64,000 nt of DNA from Actinobacillus lignieresii. Lineage in GTDB: Bacteria > Pseudomonadota > Gammaproteobacteria > Enterobacterales > Pasteurellaceae. Location of the stretch: the NCBI RefSeq assembly GCF_900444945.1, contig NZ_UFRM01000001.1:2163800-2227799 (forward strand), in the 5' to 3' direction. The notes beneath the pieces are model-generated. The model was not told the DNA's origin, did not search any database, and saw only the letters and a program-made list of their open reading frames with translations. Of this stretch, positions 11,183-20,287 are shown piece after piece. Position 1 is the first letter of the stretch. The number at the start of each line of letters is the position of its first letter. Position numbers and translations under genes: made by a program.

Positions 11183-11201
11183 GGACGCACTGAGTGCGTC
11201 C
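11183..11201. repeat. Short perfect hairpin GGACGCAC-TGA-GTGCGTCC
   Basis: Eight-base perfect arms with a three-base loop, between queH and fabD. The same module (one base pair changed in one copy) occurs twice more, inverted, at 43440-43458 and 43487-43505 in the his operon. No T run on either side, so not a typical terminator. Confidence 0.7.
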
Positions 11202-11215
11202 GTTATGAATAATGC

Positions 11216-11962
11216 TTAATCCGGTGAATAATAAAGTTTACCGATTTCAATACGCTGACGACCGGTTTCTAAACGCCATTTATTTGAATCACGTAAAGAA
11301 TAGACGCAACCGCAATATTCTTGCTGATAGAAACGTTCACGTTTACTGATTTCGATCATACGTTGCGAACCGCCGCCTTTACGCCAGTTGTAGTCCCAAT
11401 AAACCACATCATCAAATTTAGCGGCGGCACGGTGTCCGCAGTCGTTGATTTGGTTCATATCTTTCCAACGCGAAATACCTAAGCAGCTGGTATAAACCGG
11501 AAAGCCGTTGTTATGCGCATATTCCGCCGCTTTCTCAAAACGCATATCAAAGCACATCGTACAGCGGATACCACGCTCCGGCTCCCATTCCATACCTTCC
11601 GCTTTTTTGAACCACTCACGACGGTCATTTTCGTAATCATCATCGAAATCAATAAACGGAATACCCCATTTCTCGGCAAAGCGAATATTTTCTTCTTTAC
11701 GAATTAGGTACTCTTTCATCGGGTGAATGTTCGGATTGTAGAAATAGATGGTAAATTCGATACCTGACGCGTGGATCGCTTCCATTACTTCACCGGAACA
11801 AGGCGCGCAGCAAGAGTGTAACAATAATTTGTTATGTCCGCCCGGAAGTGTTAATTTTTCACGCACAAAAGGTGCGCTCGGATCTTTGCCTTTACGCGTT
11901 AACTTTTTCTTTTGTTGCAACGCTTGTTTATGCTCTAAAGGTTGTTGGTTTTGTTCTGTCAT
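11216..11962 (-). CDS. queH: Epoxyqueuosine reductase QueH
   Basis: Non-cobalamin epoxyqueuosine reductase that performs the last step of queuosine tRNA modification; 248 residues, former DUF208. The diagnostic cysteines are seen: SCCAPC near residue 52, CTMC and YCGCVYSL in the C-terminal half, consistent with iron-sulfur and active-site roles. A yhhQ-type queuosine precursor transporter is also in this window (48 kb). Lies between ispB and fabD on the reverse strand. Confidence 0.93.
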   Translation of the reverse strand: MTEQNQQPLEHKQALQQKKKLTRKGKDPSAPFVREKLTLPGGHNKLLLHSCCAPCSGEVMEAIHASGIEFTIYFYNPNIHPMKEYLIRKEENIRFAEKWGIPFIDFDDDYENDRREWFKKAEGMEWEPERGIRCTMCFDMRFEKAAEYAHNNGFPVYTSCLGISRWKDMNQINDCGHRAAAKFDDVVYWDYNWRKGGGSQRMIEISKRERFYQQEYCGCVYSLRDSNKWRLETGRQRIEIGKLYYSPD

Positions 11963-11998
11963 AAAAGTTGTAAAAAAGACTAAAAATTTGACCGCTTA

Positions 11999-12994
11999 TT
12001 AATACGAACGATCGACCGATAAATAAGCAAGAGAAATCAACGCTTGTTTGTATTCGCTTTCCGGTAATACGGCAAGGGCATCAACCGCTTTCTGTGCTTC
12101 TTGTTTAGCGCGTGTCATTGCATATTCAAGTGATTGGTGTTCCGCCATAATTTCTAATACGGCTGGAATTTGTTCACGTTTCCCGCCATTTTCAATTGCT
12201 GAACGAATCATATCCACTTGAGCTTGATTACCTTTCTCTTGTGCAGTGTGCATAGCGTGCAGCAACGGTAAAGTCGGTTTGCCTTCAACGAAATCATCAC
12301 CGACATTTTTACCGAAGCTTTCCGCTTTTGCCGAATAGTCTAAAATATCATCAATTAATTGGAAGGCAGTACCGAGGTAGCACCCGTAATCTTTCAACGC
12401 CGTTTCAACCGATTTTTCCACACCAGCTACAATCGCTACGCATTGTGTCGCCGCTTCAAATAAACGCGCGGTTTTATTGTAGATAACACGCATATAATTC
12501 GCTTCGGTAGTATTCGGATCATTCACATTCATCAGTTGCTGAACTTCACCTTCGGCAAGCGCATTGGTAGCGGCAGACATCACTTTTAACACTTCAAGCG
12601 AATCGACATCGGTCATCATTTGGAATGAGCGCGTATAAATGAAATCGCCGACCAATACGCTGGCGGCATTACCGAAAGTGGCGTTAGCCGTCGCTCTACC
12701 TCGACGCATATCCGATTCGTCCACCACATCATCGTGTAATAAAGTGGCGGTATGCACAAATTCGATAAAAGCGGCGCAAGTAACATGTTTATTACCACGA
12801 TAACCTAATGCGTTAGCGGCAAGCACCGCAATTAACGGGCGAATACGTTTGCCGCCGCCGGCAATAATATAATTGCCTAGTTGGTTGATTAAAACGACTT
12901 CGGAGTTAAGCTGAGCGAGAATCTCAGCATCTACCGCTTGCATATCTTGTTTGGCAAGCGTTTGAATTTGCTCGAGTGTTAATAGCGTTGTCAT
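11999..12994 (-). CDS. ispB: Octaprenyl diphosphate synthase IspB
   Basis: Trans-prenyltransferase making the octaprenyl side chain of quinones, 331 residues. The two aspartate-rich motifs are intact: DDVVD within LLHDDVVDESDMRRG, and DDILD within QLIDDILDY. Functionally linked to the ubi genes at the left of the window. Divergent from the patatin-like gene across 255 bases. Confidence 0.94.
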   Translation of the reverse strand: MTTLLTLEQIQTLAKQDMQAVDAEILAQLNSEVVLINQLGNYIIAGGGKRIRPLIAVLAANALGYRGNKHVTCAAFIEFVHTATLLHDDVVDESDMRRGRATANATFGNAASVLVGDFIYTRSFQMMTDVDSLEVLKVMSAATNALAEGEVQQLMNVNDPNTTEANYMRVIYNKTARLFEAATQCVAIVAGVEKSVETALKDYGCYLGTAFQLIDDILDYSAKAESFGKNVGDDFVEGKPTLPLLHAMHTAQEKGNQAQVDMIRSAIENGGKREQIPAVLEIMAEHQSLEYAMTRAKQEAQKAVDALAVLPESEYKQALISLAYLSVDRSY

Positions 12995-13249
12995 TGCGTT
13001 CTCATATTAAATGTGAAAATTTGGCGATAATTCTACCTCAAATATTGCGAGCTTCAAAAAATTATCGTGATAAGTAACCAATTATATGTAATTTTTGTAA
13101 AAAAATAGCAAAATTTAACCGCTTGTCGCTTGAATTCGGTATCAAAATTAACAGGTATGAGCAGTAGCGACTTTGCATAAGATCATTATTCTCTCTTACA
13201 AACCTAGTGATATGATAAAAATAATGGCATTTAATCGAGCGGAAGAGAA

Positions 13250-14095
13250 ATGAAAATAGGATTGGTTTTAGAAGGCGGTGCGATGCGCGGTATGTTTACC
13301 GCCGGCGTCTTGGACGTATTTTTAGACGAGAACGTTCATATTGACGGAGCGGTTACCGTCTCGGCGGGGGCGTTATTCGGCATTAATTATCCCGCTAAAC
13401 AAAGAGGACGGGTATTACGTTACAACCTTAAGTATCTCAATGATAAACGTTATATGGGATTACACAGTTTATTAACGACCGGTAATATCGTGAATCGTGA
13501 TTTTGCCTTTTATGAATTACCGTTTACGCTTGATCCGTTTGATCAAGAAACTTTTGCACAGTCGCAATTTGATTTTTGGGTAACGCTAACTAATGTTGAA
13601 AGCGGAGAAGCGGAATATGTAAAAATTACTGATGCTTTCGTTCAAATGGAAGAGTTGCGAGCGACATCGGCAATGCCGATGGTGTCAAAAATGGTGGAAA
13701 TCGACGGCAAAAAATATCTTGATGGCGGAATAGCGGACAGTATCCCGTTACAAAAATGTATCGAATTAGGTTATGACAAAATTATTGTGATCTTGACTCG
13801 CCCGTTAGATTATCGCAAAAAGCCGAGTTCAACCGCTTTATTTAAATGGTTTTATCGTAAATATCCGAAACTCACCGAACGCTGGCAAAATCGTTATGCC
13901 GAATACAATCAGGCGGTTGAGCAGGTAATTAAATTGCAAGAACAGCAACAAATTTTTGTTATTCGTCCGTCACAAACTTTAGCGATTAGTCGTTTGGAAA
14001 AAGATCCGAATAAAATTAAAGCAATGTATGAATTAGGCGTACATGATGCAAAACAATTAATATCAGCGTTAAAAGATTTTTTATCCGAGAAATAA
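13250..14095 (+). CDS. Patatin-like phospholipase family protein (YjjU-like)
   Basis: Predicted Ser/Asp-dyad lipid acyl hydrolase of the bacterial patatin family, 281 residues. The oxyanion loop EGGAMRG is at residues 8-14, and the catalytic Asp is in the DGG motif (YLDGGIADSIP). The nucleophile elbow, usually GxSxG, reads TVSAG, so the first glycine is replaced by threonine while the serine and following glycine remain. Substrate unknown. AGAGAA lies before the ATG; no operon partner is evident. Confidence 0.88.
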   Translation: MKIGLVLEGGAMRGMFTAGVLDVFLDENVHIDGAVTVSAGALFGINYPAKQRGRVLRYNLKYLNDKRYMGLHSLLTTGNIVNRDFAFYELPFTLDPFDQETFAQSQFDFWVTLTNVESGEAEYVKITDAFVQMEELRATSAMPMVSKMVEIDGKKYLDGGIADSIPLQKCIELGYDKIIVILTRPLDYRKKPSSTALFKWFYRKYPKLTERWQNRYAEYNQAVEQVIKLQEQQQIFVIRPSQTLAISRLEKDPNKIKAMYELGVHDAKQLISALKDFLSEK

Positions 14096-14205
14096 TCACG
14101 TTATTCTGAATTACACAATTGTTAATTTTGATTTTATTAATAATTAACGCTGGTAATTTTTTTATAATTTTATTTATTTTGATTAATAACATAAGGAAAG
14201 CAAAA

Positions 14206-15264
14206 ATGACCTTTCAAGTAAAAAGTTTTGCGGCATTAGACCCGAAAACACCTTTAGTAAAACACATTATTGAGCGTCGTGATATTCGCCAAGACGATGT
14301 AGAAATTGATATTCTATATTGCGGGGTTTGTCATTCCGATTTACATATGGCGAAAAATGACTGGGGATTCTCGACTTATCCGATTGTTCCGGGACATGAA
14401 ATTGTCGGTCGAGTGAGTAAAGTCGGCAAAGACGTAACCAAGTTTAAAGTCGGAGATTTGGTCGGTGTCGGCTGTATGGTGGACTCTTGCCAACATTGCG
14501 AACCTTGTCGTCACGGTTTAGAACAATATTGTGAAAACGGTCGTATTGACACTTATGGCGCAGTTGATCCGAAAGACGGAATGACTACGTTCGGCGGTTA
14601 TAGCGAGAAAATCGTGGTTACCGAGAAATTCGTATTAAGCGTACCGGAAACATTGGATACTAAAGCGGTTGCACCGTTACTGTGTGCGGGTATCACAACC
14701 TGGTCACCATTACGTCATTGGAATGTGGGTAAAGGAACTAAAGTTGCCGTTGTCGGTTTAGGCGGTTTAGGTCATATGGCATTGAAATTAGCTAATGCGT
14801 TAGGGGCGGATGTGACTTTATTCAGTCGTAGTGCCGGTAAAGAAGCGGATGCGTTTCGTCTAGGTGCGCATAAAGTGGTTATCTCTACCGATGAAGCGCA
14901 AATGGCTCAGGTTGCCAATACTTTTGATGTGATTATCGACACAGTTCCTTATCAACACGATTTAAAACCGTATATTAATACGCTGACATTAAACGGTACT
15001 ATCGTACTTGTCGGTTTAGTCGGTGATTTAGAGCCTAGCATTAGTACCGTTCCGCTGATTATGGGACGTCGTTCCGTTGCGGGTTCGTTAATCGGCGGTA
15101 TTAAAGAAACACAAGAAATGTTAGATTTCTGTGGCGAACACGGCATTACTTCCGATGTGGAAATGATTGATATTCAAAATATTAATCAGGCTTATGAGCG
15201 TATGTTGAAATCGGATGTGAAGTATCGCTTTGTGATTGATATGCAATCACTAAAACAAGGTTAA
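14206..15264 (+). CDS. Zinc-dependent alcohol/aldehyde dehydrogenase (YahK/CAD-like)
   Basis: NAD(P)-dependent medium-chain alcohol dehydrogenase, 352 residues. Catalytic zinc ligands are in CGVCHSDLH and GHEIVG; the structural zinc cluster is the four-cysteine stretch from CMVDSCQHCEPC to YC; the nucleotide fold is VVGLGGLGH. The cinnamyl-alcohol/YahK subfamily usually reduces aldehydes with NADPH. I start at ATG 14206, which follows AAGGAAAG, rather than the AU-rich upstream extension. The doxX gene two genes downstream has almost the same leader (AAGGAAAGCAAAATG). Confidence 0.9.
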   Translation: MTFQVKSFAALDPKTPLVKHIIERRDIRQDDVEIDILYCGVCHSDLHMAKNDWGFSTYPIVPGHEIVGRVSKVGKDVTKFKVGDLVGVGCMVDSCQHCEPCRHGLEQYCENGRIDTYGAVDPKDGMTTFGGYSEKIVVTEKFVLSVPETLDTKAVAPLLCAGITTWSPLRHWNVGKGTKVAVVGLGGLGHMALKLANALGADVTLFSRSAGKEADAFRLGAHKVVISTDEAQMAQVANTFDVIIDTVPYQHDLKPYINTLTLNGTIVLVGLVGDLEPSISTVPLIMGRRSVAGSLIGGIKETQEMLDFCGEHGITSDVEMIDIQNINQAYERMLKSDVKYRFVIDMQSLKQG

Positions 15265-15334
15265 TATTGAAATTAATCATATAATTATTTCTTAAAAGTA
15301 AACAGTTAATTTATTATTTACTGTCTAGTCATTG

Positions 15335-15383
15335 GAATGAATAAGAGTAGAATAACCTTCGAAACTTTTATTCATTCTTTTTT
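15335..15383 (+). terminator. Terminator after the alcohol dehydrogenase
   Basis: GAATGAATAA and TTATTCATTC form a perfect 10-base stem with a long loop, followed by a T run. The hairpin ends about 20 bases before the next start codon, so it could also act as an attenuator for the FMN reductase gene. Confidence 0.65.
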
Positions 15384-15404
15384 ATATGTAAGGATATGAC
15401 TTCT

Positions 15405-15956
15405 ATGACAAAACAAATTGCAGTATTAGTGGGCAGTGGTAGCAAAACATCAATCAGCCAATTAGTCGCTAATCATTTAAAAAATATCGCACCGGCAAGT
15501 ATTCAGTTAAATTTCGTTAATATTGCCGATCTTCCGTTATATGATCGTGATTTGGATGAAAATAGCCCGGCGGAATATACTCGTTTCCGAGCAGAGATTG
15601 CACAAGCGGACGGCTTTTTATTTGTTACGCCGGAACACAACGGTGGAATGTCGGCTATGATGAAAAATGCGATTGATGTCGGTTCACGTCCAATGGGACA
15701 AAGTTTATGGCTTGGTAAACCGGCAGGTATCGTATCGGTCGCGGCGGGTATGTCCGGCGGTGTACGTGCGGCGGATCAATTACGAGTAGTCGCTTCCGGC
15801 GGTTTTATTAATATGCCGGTTGCACCGTTTGCAGCAAACGTAGGCGGAGTGTTTAACGGCGTATTAAACGAACAAGGCGAAATCGTTTCCGAGTCCGTAG
15901 TAGGTATGTTACAAGGCTTTATTAACAGTTACGCTGATTTTATCGCTAAATTCTAA
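15405..15956 (+). CDS. NADPH-dependent FMN reductase family protein
   Basis: Flavodoxin-fold oxidoreductase of the NADPH-dependent FMN/quinone/azo reductase family, 183 residues. It starts MTKQIAVLVGSGSKTS, a phosphate-binding loop of the FMN type, and has the family motif TPEHNGGMSAMMKNAID. I prefer ATG 15405 because AAGGA is then about 10 bases upstream; an ATG at 15396 would be too close. Likely role is quinone or electrophile reduction. Terminators lie on both sides. Confidence 0.88.
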   Translation: MTKQIAVLVGSGSKTSISQLVANHLKNIAPASIQLNFVNIADLPLYDRDLDENSPAEYTRFRAEIAQADGFLFVTPEHNGGMSAMMKNAIDVGSRPMGQSLWLGKPAGIVSVAAGMSGGVRAADQLRVVASGGFINMPVAPFAANVGGVFNGVLNEQGEIVSESVVGMLQGFINSYADFIAKF

Positions 15957-15979
15957 GCGATATTAGCTTATTCAATAAT

Positions 15980-16026
15980 AAGCGGTTGTTTTTGTAAGAT
16001 TTTTTGCAAAAACAACCGCTTTTTTA
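15980..16026 (+). terminator. Terminator after FMN reductase (uptake-signal stem)
   Basis: AAGCGGTTGTTTTTG and CAAAAACAACCGCTT form a 15-base perfect stem followed by a T run. Confidence 0.8.
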
Positions 16027-16157
16027 TCGAGTAAAATTTATTATTTACTTTTATGAAATAGTTTATTTATAAATGAGTTATTTATTTCCAAAAATCATTT
16101 TTATAGAATGAACTCCTCAAAACATTGATTAACTCAAACTTTATTAAGGAAAGCAAA

Positions 16158-16571
16158 ATGAACGCAAATTTAGCAAAATTCACTCCATACGCATTAGCAT
16201 TGTTACGTATCGTAGCGGCTTATATGTTCTTATTACACGGTACGGCAAAATTCTTTGAATTTCCGGTATCGATGACGGGCGGTAACGGTTCGGTACCGTT
16301 AATGTCAATGTACGGTATCGGCGGTATCTTAGAAATCGGCGGCGGTATTTTACTCTTGTTAGGCTTATTTACCCGTCCGGTCGCTTTCTTACTGTCAGGT
16401 ATGATGGCTTACGCTTATTTCTTTATGCACGCAACGGCGGAAAACATCGCCCTTCCGTTGGTAAACCAAGGTGAATTGGCAATGCTGTACTCAGTGGTAT
16501 TCTTCTTATTAGTTTTTGTCGGCGCAGGTGCTTTCGCCCTAGATAATAAACGTGAAAATGCCAACAAATAA
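16158..16571 (+). CDS. DoxX family membrane protein
   Basis: Four-helix inner-membrane protein of the DoxX family, 137 residues; family members are implicated in redox and thiol/oxidative stress handling. Signature features are the LLRIVAAYMFLLHGTAKFFEFP start, the G-rich GIGGILEIGGGILLLLGLFTRP segment and AYAYFFMHA. Start at ATG 16158 after AAGGAAAG. Neighbouring dehydrogenase and FMN reductase genes suggest a shared stress theme, but all three units are separated by terminators. Confidence 0.88.
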   Translation: MNANLAKFTPYALALLRIVAAYMFLLHGTAKFFEFPVSMTGGNGSVPLMSMYGIGGILEIGGGILLLLGLFTRPVAFLLSGMMAYAYFFMHATAENIALPLVNQGELAMLYSVVFFLLVFVGAGAFALDNKRENANK

Positions 16572-16594
16572 GGCTTTCAGCCGATAAAAACGCT

Positions 16595-16641
16595 AAGCGG
16601 TCATTTTTTGCAAAAATTTTGCAAAATTCGACCGCTTTTTT
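16595..16641 (+). terminator. Terminator after doxX (uptake-signal stem)
   Basis: AAGCGGTCATTTTTTGC... pairs with ...TTCGACCGCTTTTTT, with internal TTGCAAAA/TTTTGCAA complementarity, then a T run. The rplU upstream promoter starts inside it. Confidence 0.75.
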
Positions 16642-16643
16642 GT

Positions 16644-16855
16644 TATAATGAACGCATCTAAAAAATCGAGAGGGTGGCGGCTCGTTAAAACGCAAAACGT
16701 CTCTAAATGATTGTCGATTTTCATGGCAAATTGAAATAGATTTCTATTTATTTTGTACTTTTATCCCGGAAATCGAATGAAAGAGAAAAGAACATAGAAA
16801 ATTTTAAATTTTTCTGAAAAACGTTCTTGCTCTTTGTATTGTTTTTGCGTAGAAT
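16644..16855 (+). promoter_or_regulatory. Two candidate promoters and leader upstream of rplU-rpmA
   Basis: An extended -10 (TGTTATAAT) ends at 16649 directly after the doxX terminator. A better-spaced promoter, TTGCTC (16827-16832), 17 bases, TAGAAT (16850-16855), lies 70 bases before rplU. Between them are about 175 bases with no open frame and no recognised element. After the second promoter, GTGCC (16884-16888) and GGCAC (16904-16908) can form a small hairpin in the untranslated leader, a plausible site for ribosomal-protein feedback. Confidence 0.55.
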
Positions 16856-16925
16856 TGACCACCTATTTTATATGAATTTAAGAGTGCCTAAGCAGAAGCG
16901 ATTGGCACAAATTAGCGGAGTAAAT

Positions 16926-17237
16926 ATGTACGCAGTTTTCCAAAGTGGCGGCAAACAACACCGAGTGAGCGAAGGTCAAGTAGTTCGTTTAGAGAAACTT
17001 GAAATCGCAACTGGTGAGAAAGTTGAATTTGACTCAGTGTTAATGGTCGTTAACGGTGAAGATGTTAAAATTGGTGCACCAGTAGTTGCTGGCGCAAAAG
17101 TAGTGGCTGAAGTTGTAGCGCAAGGTCGTGGCGATAAAGTTAAAATCGTTAAGTTCCGTCGTCGTAAACACAGCCGTAAACAACAAGGTCATCGTCAGTG
17201 GTTCACAGAAGTGAAAATCACTGGGATTCAAGCATAA
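16926..17237 (+). CDS. rplU: 50S ribosomal protein L21
   Basis: Large-subunit protein binding 23S rRNA together with L20; 103 residues. [18 protein letters not shown] is the typical N-terminus, and the basic [19 protein letters not shown] segment is the rRNA-binding tail. Start at ATG 16926 with GGAG upstream; longer in-frame extension is the leader. Codon use is strongly biased as in highly expressed genes. Followed by rpmA after 20 bases. Confidence 0.97.
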   Translation: MYAVFQSGGKQHRVSEGQVVRLEKLEIATGEKVEFDSVLMVVNGEDVKIGAPVVAGAKVVAEVVAQGRGDKVKIVKFRRRKHSRKQQGHRQWFTEVKITGIQA

Positions 17238-17257
17238 TTTCAGAGGAGATCAAGTAG

Positions 17258-17515
17258 ATGGCAACTAAAAAAGCTGGTGGTTCAACTCGTAACGGTCGTG
17301 ATTCTGAAGCTAAACGCCTTGGTGTTAAACGTTTCGGTGGCGAATCTGTATTAGCAGGTAGCATCATCGTTCGTCAGCGCGGTACTAAATTCCACGCTGG
17401 TAACAACGTTGGTATGGGTAAAGACCACACTTTATTCGCAACTGCTGACGGTAAAGTTAAATTTGAAGTGAAAGGCGAGAAAAATCGCAAATACGTAAGC
17501 ATCGTTGCTGAGTAA
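17258..17515 (+). CDS. rpmA: 50S ribosomal protein L27
   Basis: Large-subunit protein near the peptidyl transferase centre, 85 residues. The N-terminus [20 protein letters not shown] is the conserved flexible tail reaching into the P site. AGAGGAG precedes the ATG. Co-transcribed with rplU and closed by a strong terminator. Confidence 0.97.
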   Translation: MATKKAGGSTRNGRDSEAKRLGVKRFGGESVLAGSIIVRQRGTKFHAGNNVGMGKDHTLFATADGKVKFEVKGEKNRKYVSIVAE

Positions 17516-17537
17516 TTCATTTCGATAGATTTGAAAT

Positions 17538-17563
17538 AAAACCCCACAAATGTGGGGTTTTTT
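17538..17563 (+). terminator. Terminator after rpmA
   Basis: AAACCCCACA/TGTGGGGTTTTTT: eight-base GC-rich stem, short loop and T run. Confidence 0.9.
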
Positions 17564-17594
17564 CTTACCTTTTTTCCAACCTTATCAAAAATCC

Positions 17595-18539
17595 ATGAAA
17601 CAACAACCCTTACTCGGCTTCTTATTTTCTTTGATAGCCATTTTTATGTGGGGAATGCTACCGCTTGCGATTAAACAAGTACTAAAATCACTCGATTCTC
17701 AAACAATTGTCTGGTTCAGATTCTTAGTCGCAACGCTCGGCGTTTTCGCCATACTAGCTTTTGCAAAAAAATTACCTAATTTAACCGCTTTCTTCCGACA
17801 ATATCACAGACTATGGTTAATCGGAGTTATTGGATTGTCTTGTAACTTCTTTTTATTTAATCTTGCTTTAAATTATATTCCGGCGGCAACCAGCCAAATT
17901 CTTAGCCCGCTTTCTTCGTTCGTGATGATCATACTCGGTGTCGTCTTGTTTAAAGAAACAATTGGTATTCATCAAAAAATCGGCTTTGTACTCGTCATAG
18001 TCGGGTTAGTTATGTTCTTTAATAACCGCTTTGCCGACTTAATCGCAATGAACAGCTATGCATTCGGCGTATTACTCGGTATTTCTGCAAGTCTGATTTG
18101 GATCGGTTATAGTTTGTCGCAAAAAATAATGTTGGCACATTTTAGCTCACAACAAATTCTGTTACTGATTTATTTCGGTTGTACCTTAGTTTTTACGCCT
18201 TTTGCACATATGGGGGAACTCGCTAAATTGAATCTCACGACTTGGGGCTGGCTAGGTTTTTGTGGCATTAACACGGTAATTGCTTACGGTTGTTATGCCG
18301 AAGCATTAAACCGCTGGGAGGTTTCTAAGGTAAGTTTAATGATGACGCAAATTCCGATTCTTACTATTATGCTTACCGCATTAAGCCATACGATTGCACC
18401 GGATTTGTTTGAAGCCCCCGATCTTAACGGATTAAGCTATATCGGAGCGATTACGGTGGTTTCTGGTGCAATGCTTTCCGCAGTCGGACATAAATTATTC
18501 TATCGTAATCAGTTAAGAAAGAAATTAGATAAAAAGTGA
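17595..18539 (+). CDS. DMT/EamA-family permease (YhbE-like)
   Basis: Inner-membrane drug/metabolite transporter, 314 residues, about ten membrane helices arranged as two EamA repeats (roughly 5-140 and 155-295). It is the usual neighbour downstream of rplU-rpmA in gammaproteobacteria. Start at ATG 17595, 32 bases after the terminator; an upstream in-frame start would lie within that hairpin. Substrate unknown; the start has no strong ribosome binding site. Confidence 0.85.
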   Translation: MKQQPLLGFLFSLIAIFMWGMLPLAIKQVLKSLDSQTIVWFRFLVATLGVFAILAFAKKLPNLTAFFRQYHRLWLIGVIGLSCNFFLFNLALNYIPAATSQILSPLSSFVMIILGVVLFKETIGIHQKIGFVLVIVGLVMFFNNRFADLIAMNSYAFGVLLGISASLIWIGYSLSQKIMLAHFSSQQILLLIYFGCTLVFTPFAHMGELAKLNLTTWGWLGFCGINTVIAYGCYAEALNRWEVSKVSLMMTQIPILTIMLTALSHTIAPDLFEAPDLNGLSYIGAITVVSGAMLSAVGHKLFYRNQLRKKLDKK

Positions 18540-18706
18540 TAGGAATAATTATACAACAAAGACTTTTACTAGGATTTTCTTGTGTATTATTTGTATTAGG
18601 CATAACTTTTTCACTCAACATAATTGGGAATCCTAGTATGAATTTGATCAGTTATATCGGTGCGATGTTAGCTGCGGTCGGAGATAAATTATTGGTAAAA
18701 AAGTAG
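18536..18706 (+). pseudogene. Remnant of a second EamA-type permease C-terminus
   Basis: A 56-codon frame opens at GTG 18536, overlapping the preceding stop, and ends at TAG 18706. Its last part reads MNLISYIGAMLAAVGDKLL, closely matching the end of the upstream permease (NGLSYIGAITVVSGAMLSAVGHKLF). It also contains one hydrophobic helix. I read it as the decayed 3' end of a tandem duplicate or of a related permease; a functional one-helix peptide is possible but unlikely. Confidence 0.6.
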
Positions 18707-18708
18707 AA

Positions 18709-18745
18709 AAATAAACCGCTTGCATCCCCTACAAGCGGTCTGTTT
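18709..18745. terminator. Bidirectional terminator between permease remnant and slam gene
   Basis: ACCGCTTG (18715-18722) and CAAGCGGT (18732-18739) with a nine-base loop; T-rich tails in both directions. Confidence 0.7.
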
Positions 18746-18767
18746 TTAAGCGAAATTTGCAATAAGG

Positions 18768-20237
18768 TTAGAAGCGTTTGCTAAATTCAATAAAGACTCG
18801 GTGTTTATCGTAGCTGTAAAAGACGTGGCTACTTTTTACTTTATTGAAGCTATAAGTTAAGCGGGGCGTGATTCCCCAATAGTGAACGGCTCTATGCCAA
18901 ATACTGGTGTTGATGCCGTATTCTTTGTTGCGTTGTGTCACGCCGAAAATAGGGATTGGGGCTTTATAGTTCTTTTGCGCATAACTAAGCGATATGCGGG
19001 TTGAAAGTCCTAAGCCCCATTCTTGTCCCCAACCTAAGCTAATGCCTCGACGTACATAGCTATCGTCTTTATCTCGTGTCGCGGTACGATTGTAATTTAG
19101 ATTACCGAACCAATACTGTTTGGCATTGGCAAGATAAGTTAAGCCGCTTGAAACGAAATGATAATTACCGTTCAGATGTTTACGATCCATATAGCGGACT
19201 TCGGCATACTCGTAGTTGGTATTCCATTGCCATTGAGGAGAAAGCCAATAGCTGGTTTCAAGCCTTGCGCCGCTTGCTTTAGAAAAACGTTTAACCGATT
19301 CGTTATTTTTAGAACCGCCTGCATATAAGGTTTGTTCCATAAACGGTAGAAGAGTAACGTCATAGCGAGCGTTTTGATAGCCTAATCCTAAACTGCCTCT
19401 TCCGCTTACTTCGTTATATTTTTTATTATTCCAATAATATTTACCGCTCGTATCCAAGCGCAATTCATTATAAAAACCGTTACCCCAAGACCATTTTTTA
19501 CCGATATTAAAATTAAAACCGATTCCTTGTGCCGATTCCGATTTCGGCGCAATCCAGTTACCGTAGGTGGTTCCTGCTTTCGGCGCATTATTGATATTCG
19601 GATCATTGAGATAAGTCATGCCGCCGGAAAACGTCCATCTATCTCTCTGTGCGATAGCGGCGATATATTTATCGACAAGCGCCTTAATTTCATCGGGAAC
19701 GTTATCGGAGCGGACTTTTTCAAATTGATCTTCCGCCGCTTCCAATTCGTTATTTTCAAAAAGCGAAACGGCGAGCTGTAAACGAGCGGCGGTCGCTTCC
19801 GAATACATCGCAAGGATTTCGCGGTAATGACGAATGGCTTCGCTATAATTACCGTGATGGCGAGCAATAACCGCTTTAGACCATTTTATAAAACCGGGGT
19901 CTTGGTATTGTATCGGAATTTGTCGGTAAAGCGGGAATAGGAAAGCGACGGTTTCGGCATTGCCCTGTAAGAGGGCAAGATTAAGTGCGTTGGACAGTAA
20001 ATCCGGTCGTTGAATCAATTCCTCTTTCGTCATTGATATTTGTTTAGAGGCTTTAGTTGGTTGTGAAACGTGAGCATGACGAATCGGATTCTCAATATTA
20101 CGCGGTCTAGTGACTTCCGTCTGCACGCGTTGATCATCCAAGCGATCGGAAATTTTTTGTGGAAGATCTTCCGCAATGACGGGTAATGCAGCTAAGCCGG
20201 CGAACGTAGTGATAAATAATTTAAATCTCATTTTCAT
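18768..20237 (-). CDS. Surface lipoprotein assembly modulator (Slam) family protein
   Basis: Outer-membrane protein of 489 residues with the Slam architecture: a signal peptide (about 1-22, ending PVIAE), a helical TPR-like periplasmic domain (about 60-190, with TAARLQLAVSLFENNELEAA) and a C-terminal DUF560 beta-barrel (about 200-489) ending in phenylalanine. Slams deliver lipoproteins such as TbpB, or haemophores, to the cell surface. A Fur-like box lies upstream, pointing to iron control. No lipoprotein or TonB receptor gene is adjacent, so the client is elsewhere. Confidence 0.87.
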   Translation of the reverse strand: MKMRFKLFITTFAGLAALPVIAEDLPQKISDRLDDQRVQTEVTRPRNIENPIRHAHVSQPTKASKQISMTKEELIQRPDLLSNALNLALLQGNAETVAFLFPLYRQIPIQYQDPGFIKWSKAVIARHHGNYSEAIRHYREILAMYSEATAARLQLAVSLFENNELEAAEDQFEKVRSDNVPDEIKALVDKYIAAIAQRDRWTFSGGMTYLNDPNINNAPKAGTTYGNWIAPKSESAQGIGFNFNIGKKWSWGNGFYNELRLDTSGKYYWNNKKYNEVSGRGSLGLGYQNARYDVTLLPFMEQTLYAGGSKNNESVKRFSKASGARLETSYWLSPQWQWNTNYEYAEVRYMDRKHLNGNYHFVSSGLTYLANAKQYWFGNLNYNRTATRDKDDSYVRRGISLGWGQEWGLGLSTRISLSYAQKNYKAPIPIFGVTQRNKEYGINTSIWHRAVHYWGITPRLTYSFNKVKSSHVFYSYDKHRVFIEFSKRF

Positions 20238-20287
20238 TTTTGTAGTTTAATAGTAAATTATGTAAATAAAAATGAGTGCATTATATA

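Noticed and set aside
14119..14205. 29-residue hydrophobic N-terminal extension on the alcohol dehydrogenase
   Set aside because: AU-rich leader; ATG 14206 has AAGGAAAG upstream and gives the family-typical cytosolic start.
16423..16695. 90-codon reverse-strand frame over the doxX end and terminator
   Set aside because: Runs through a terminator and antisense to doxX; no supporting signal.
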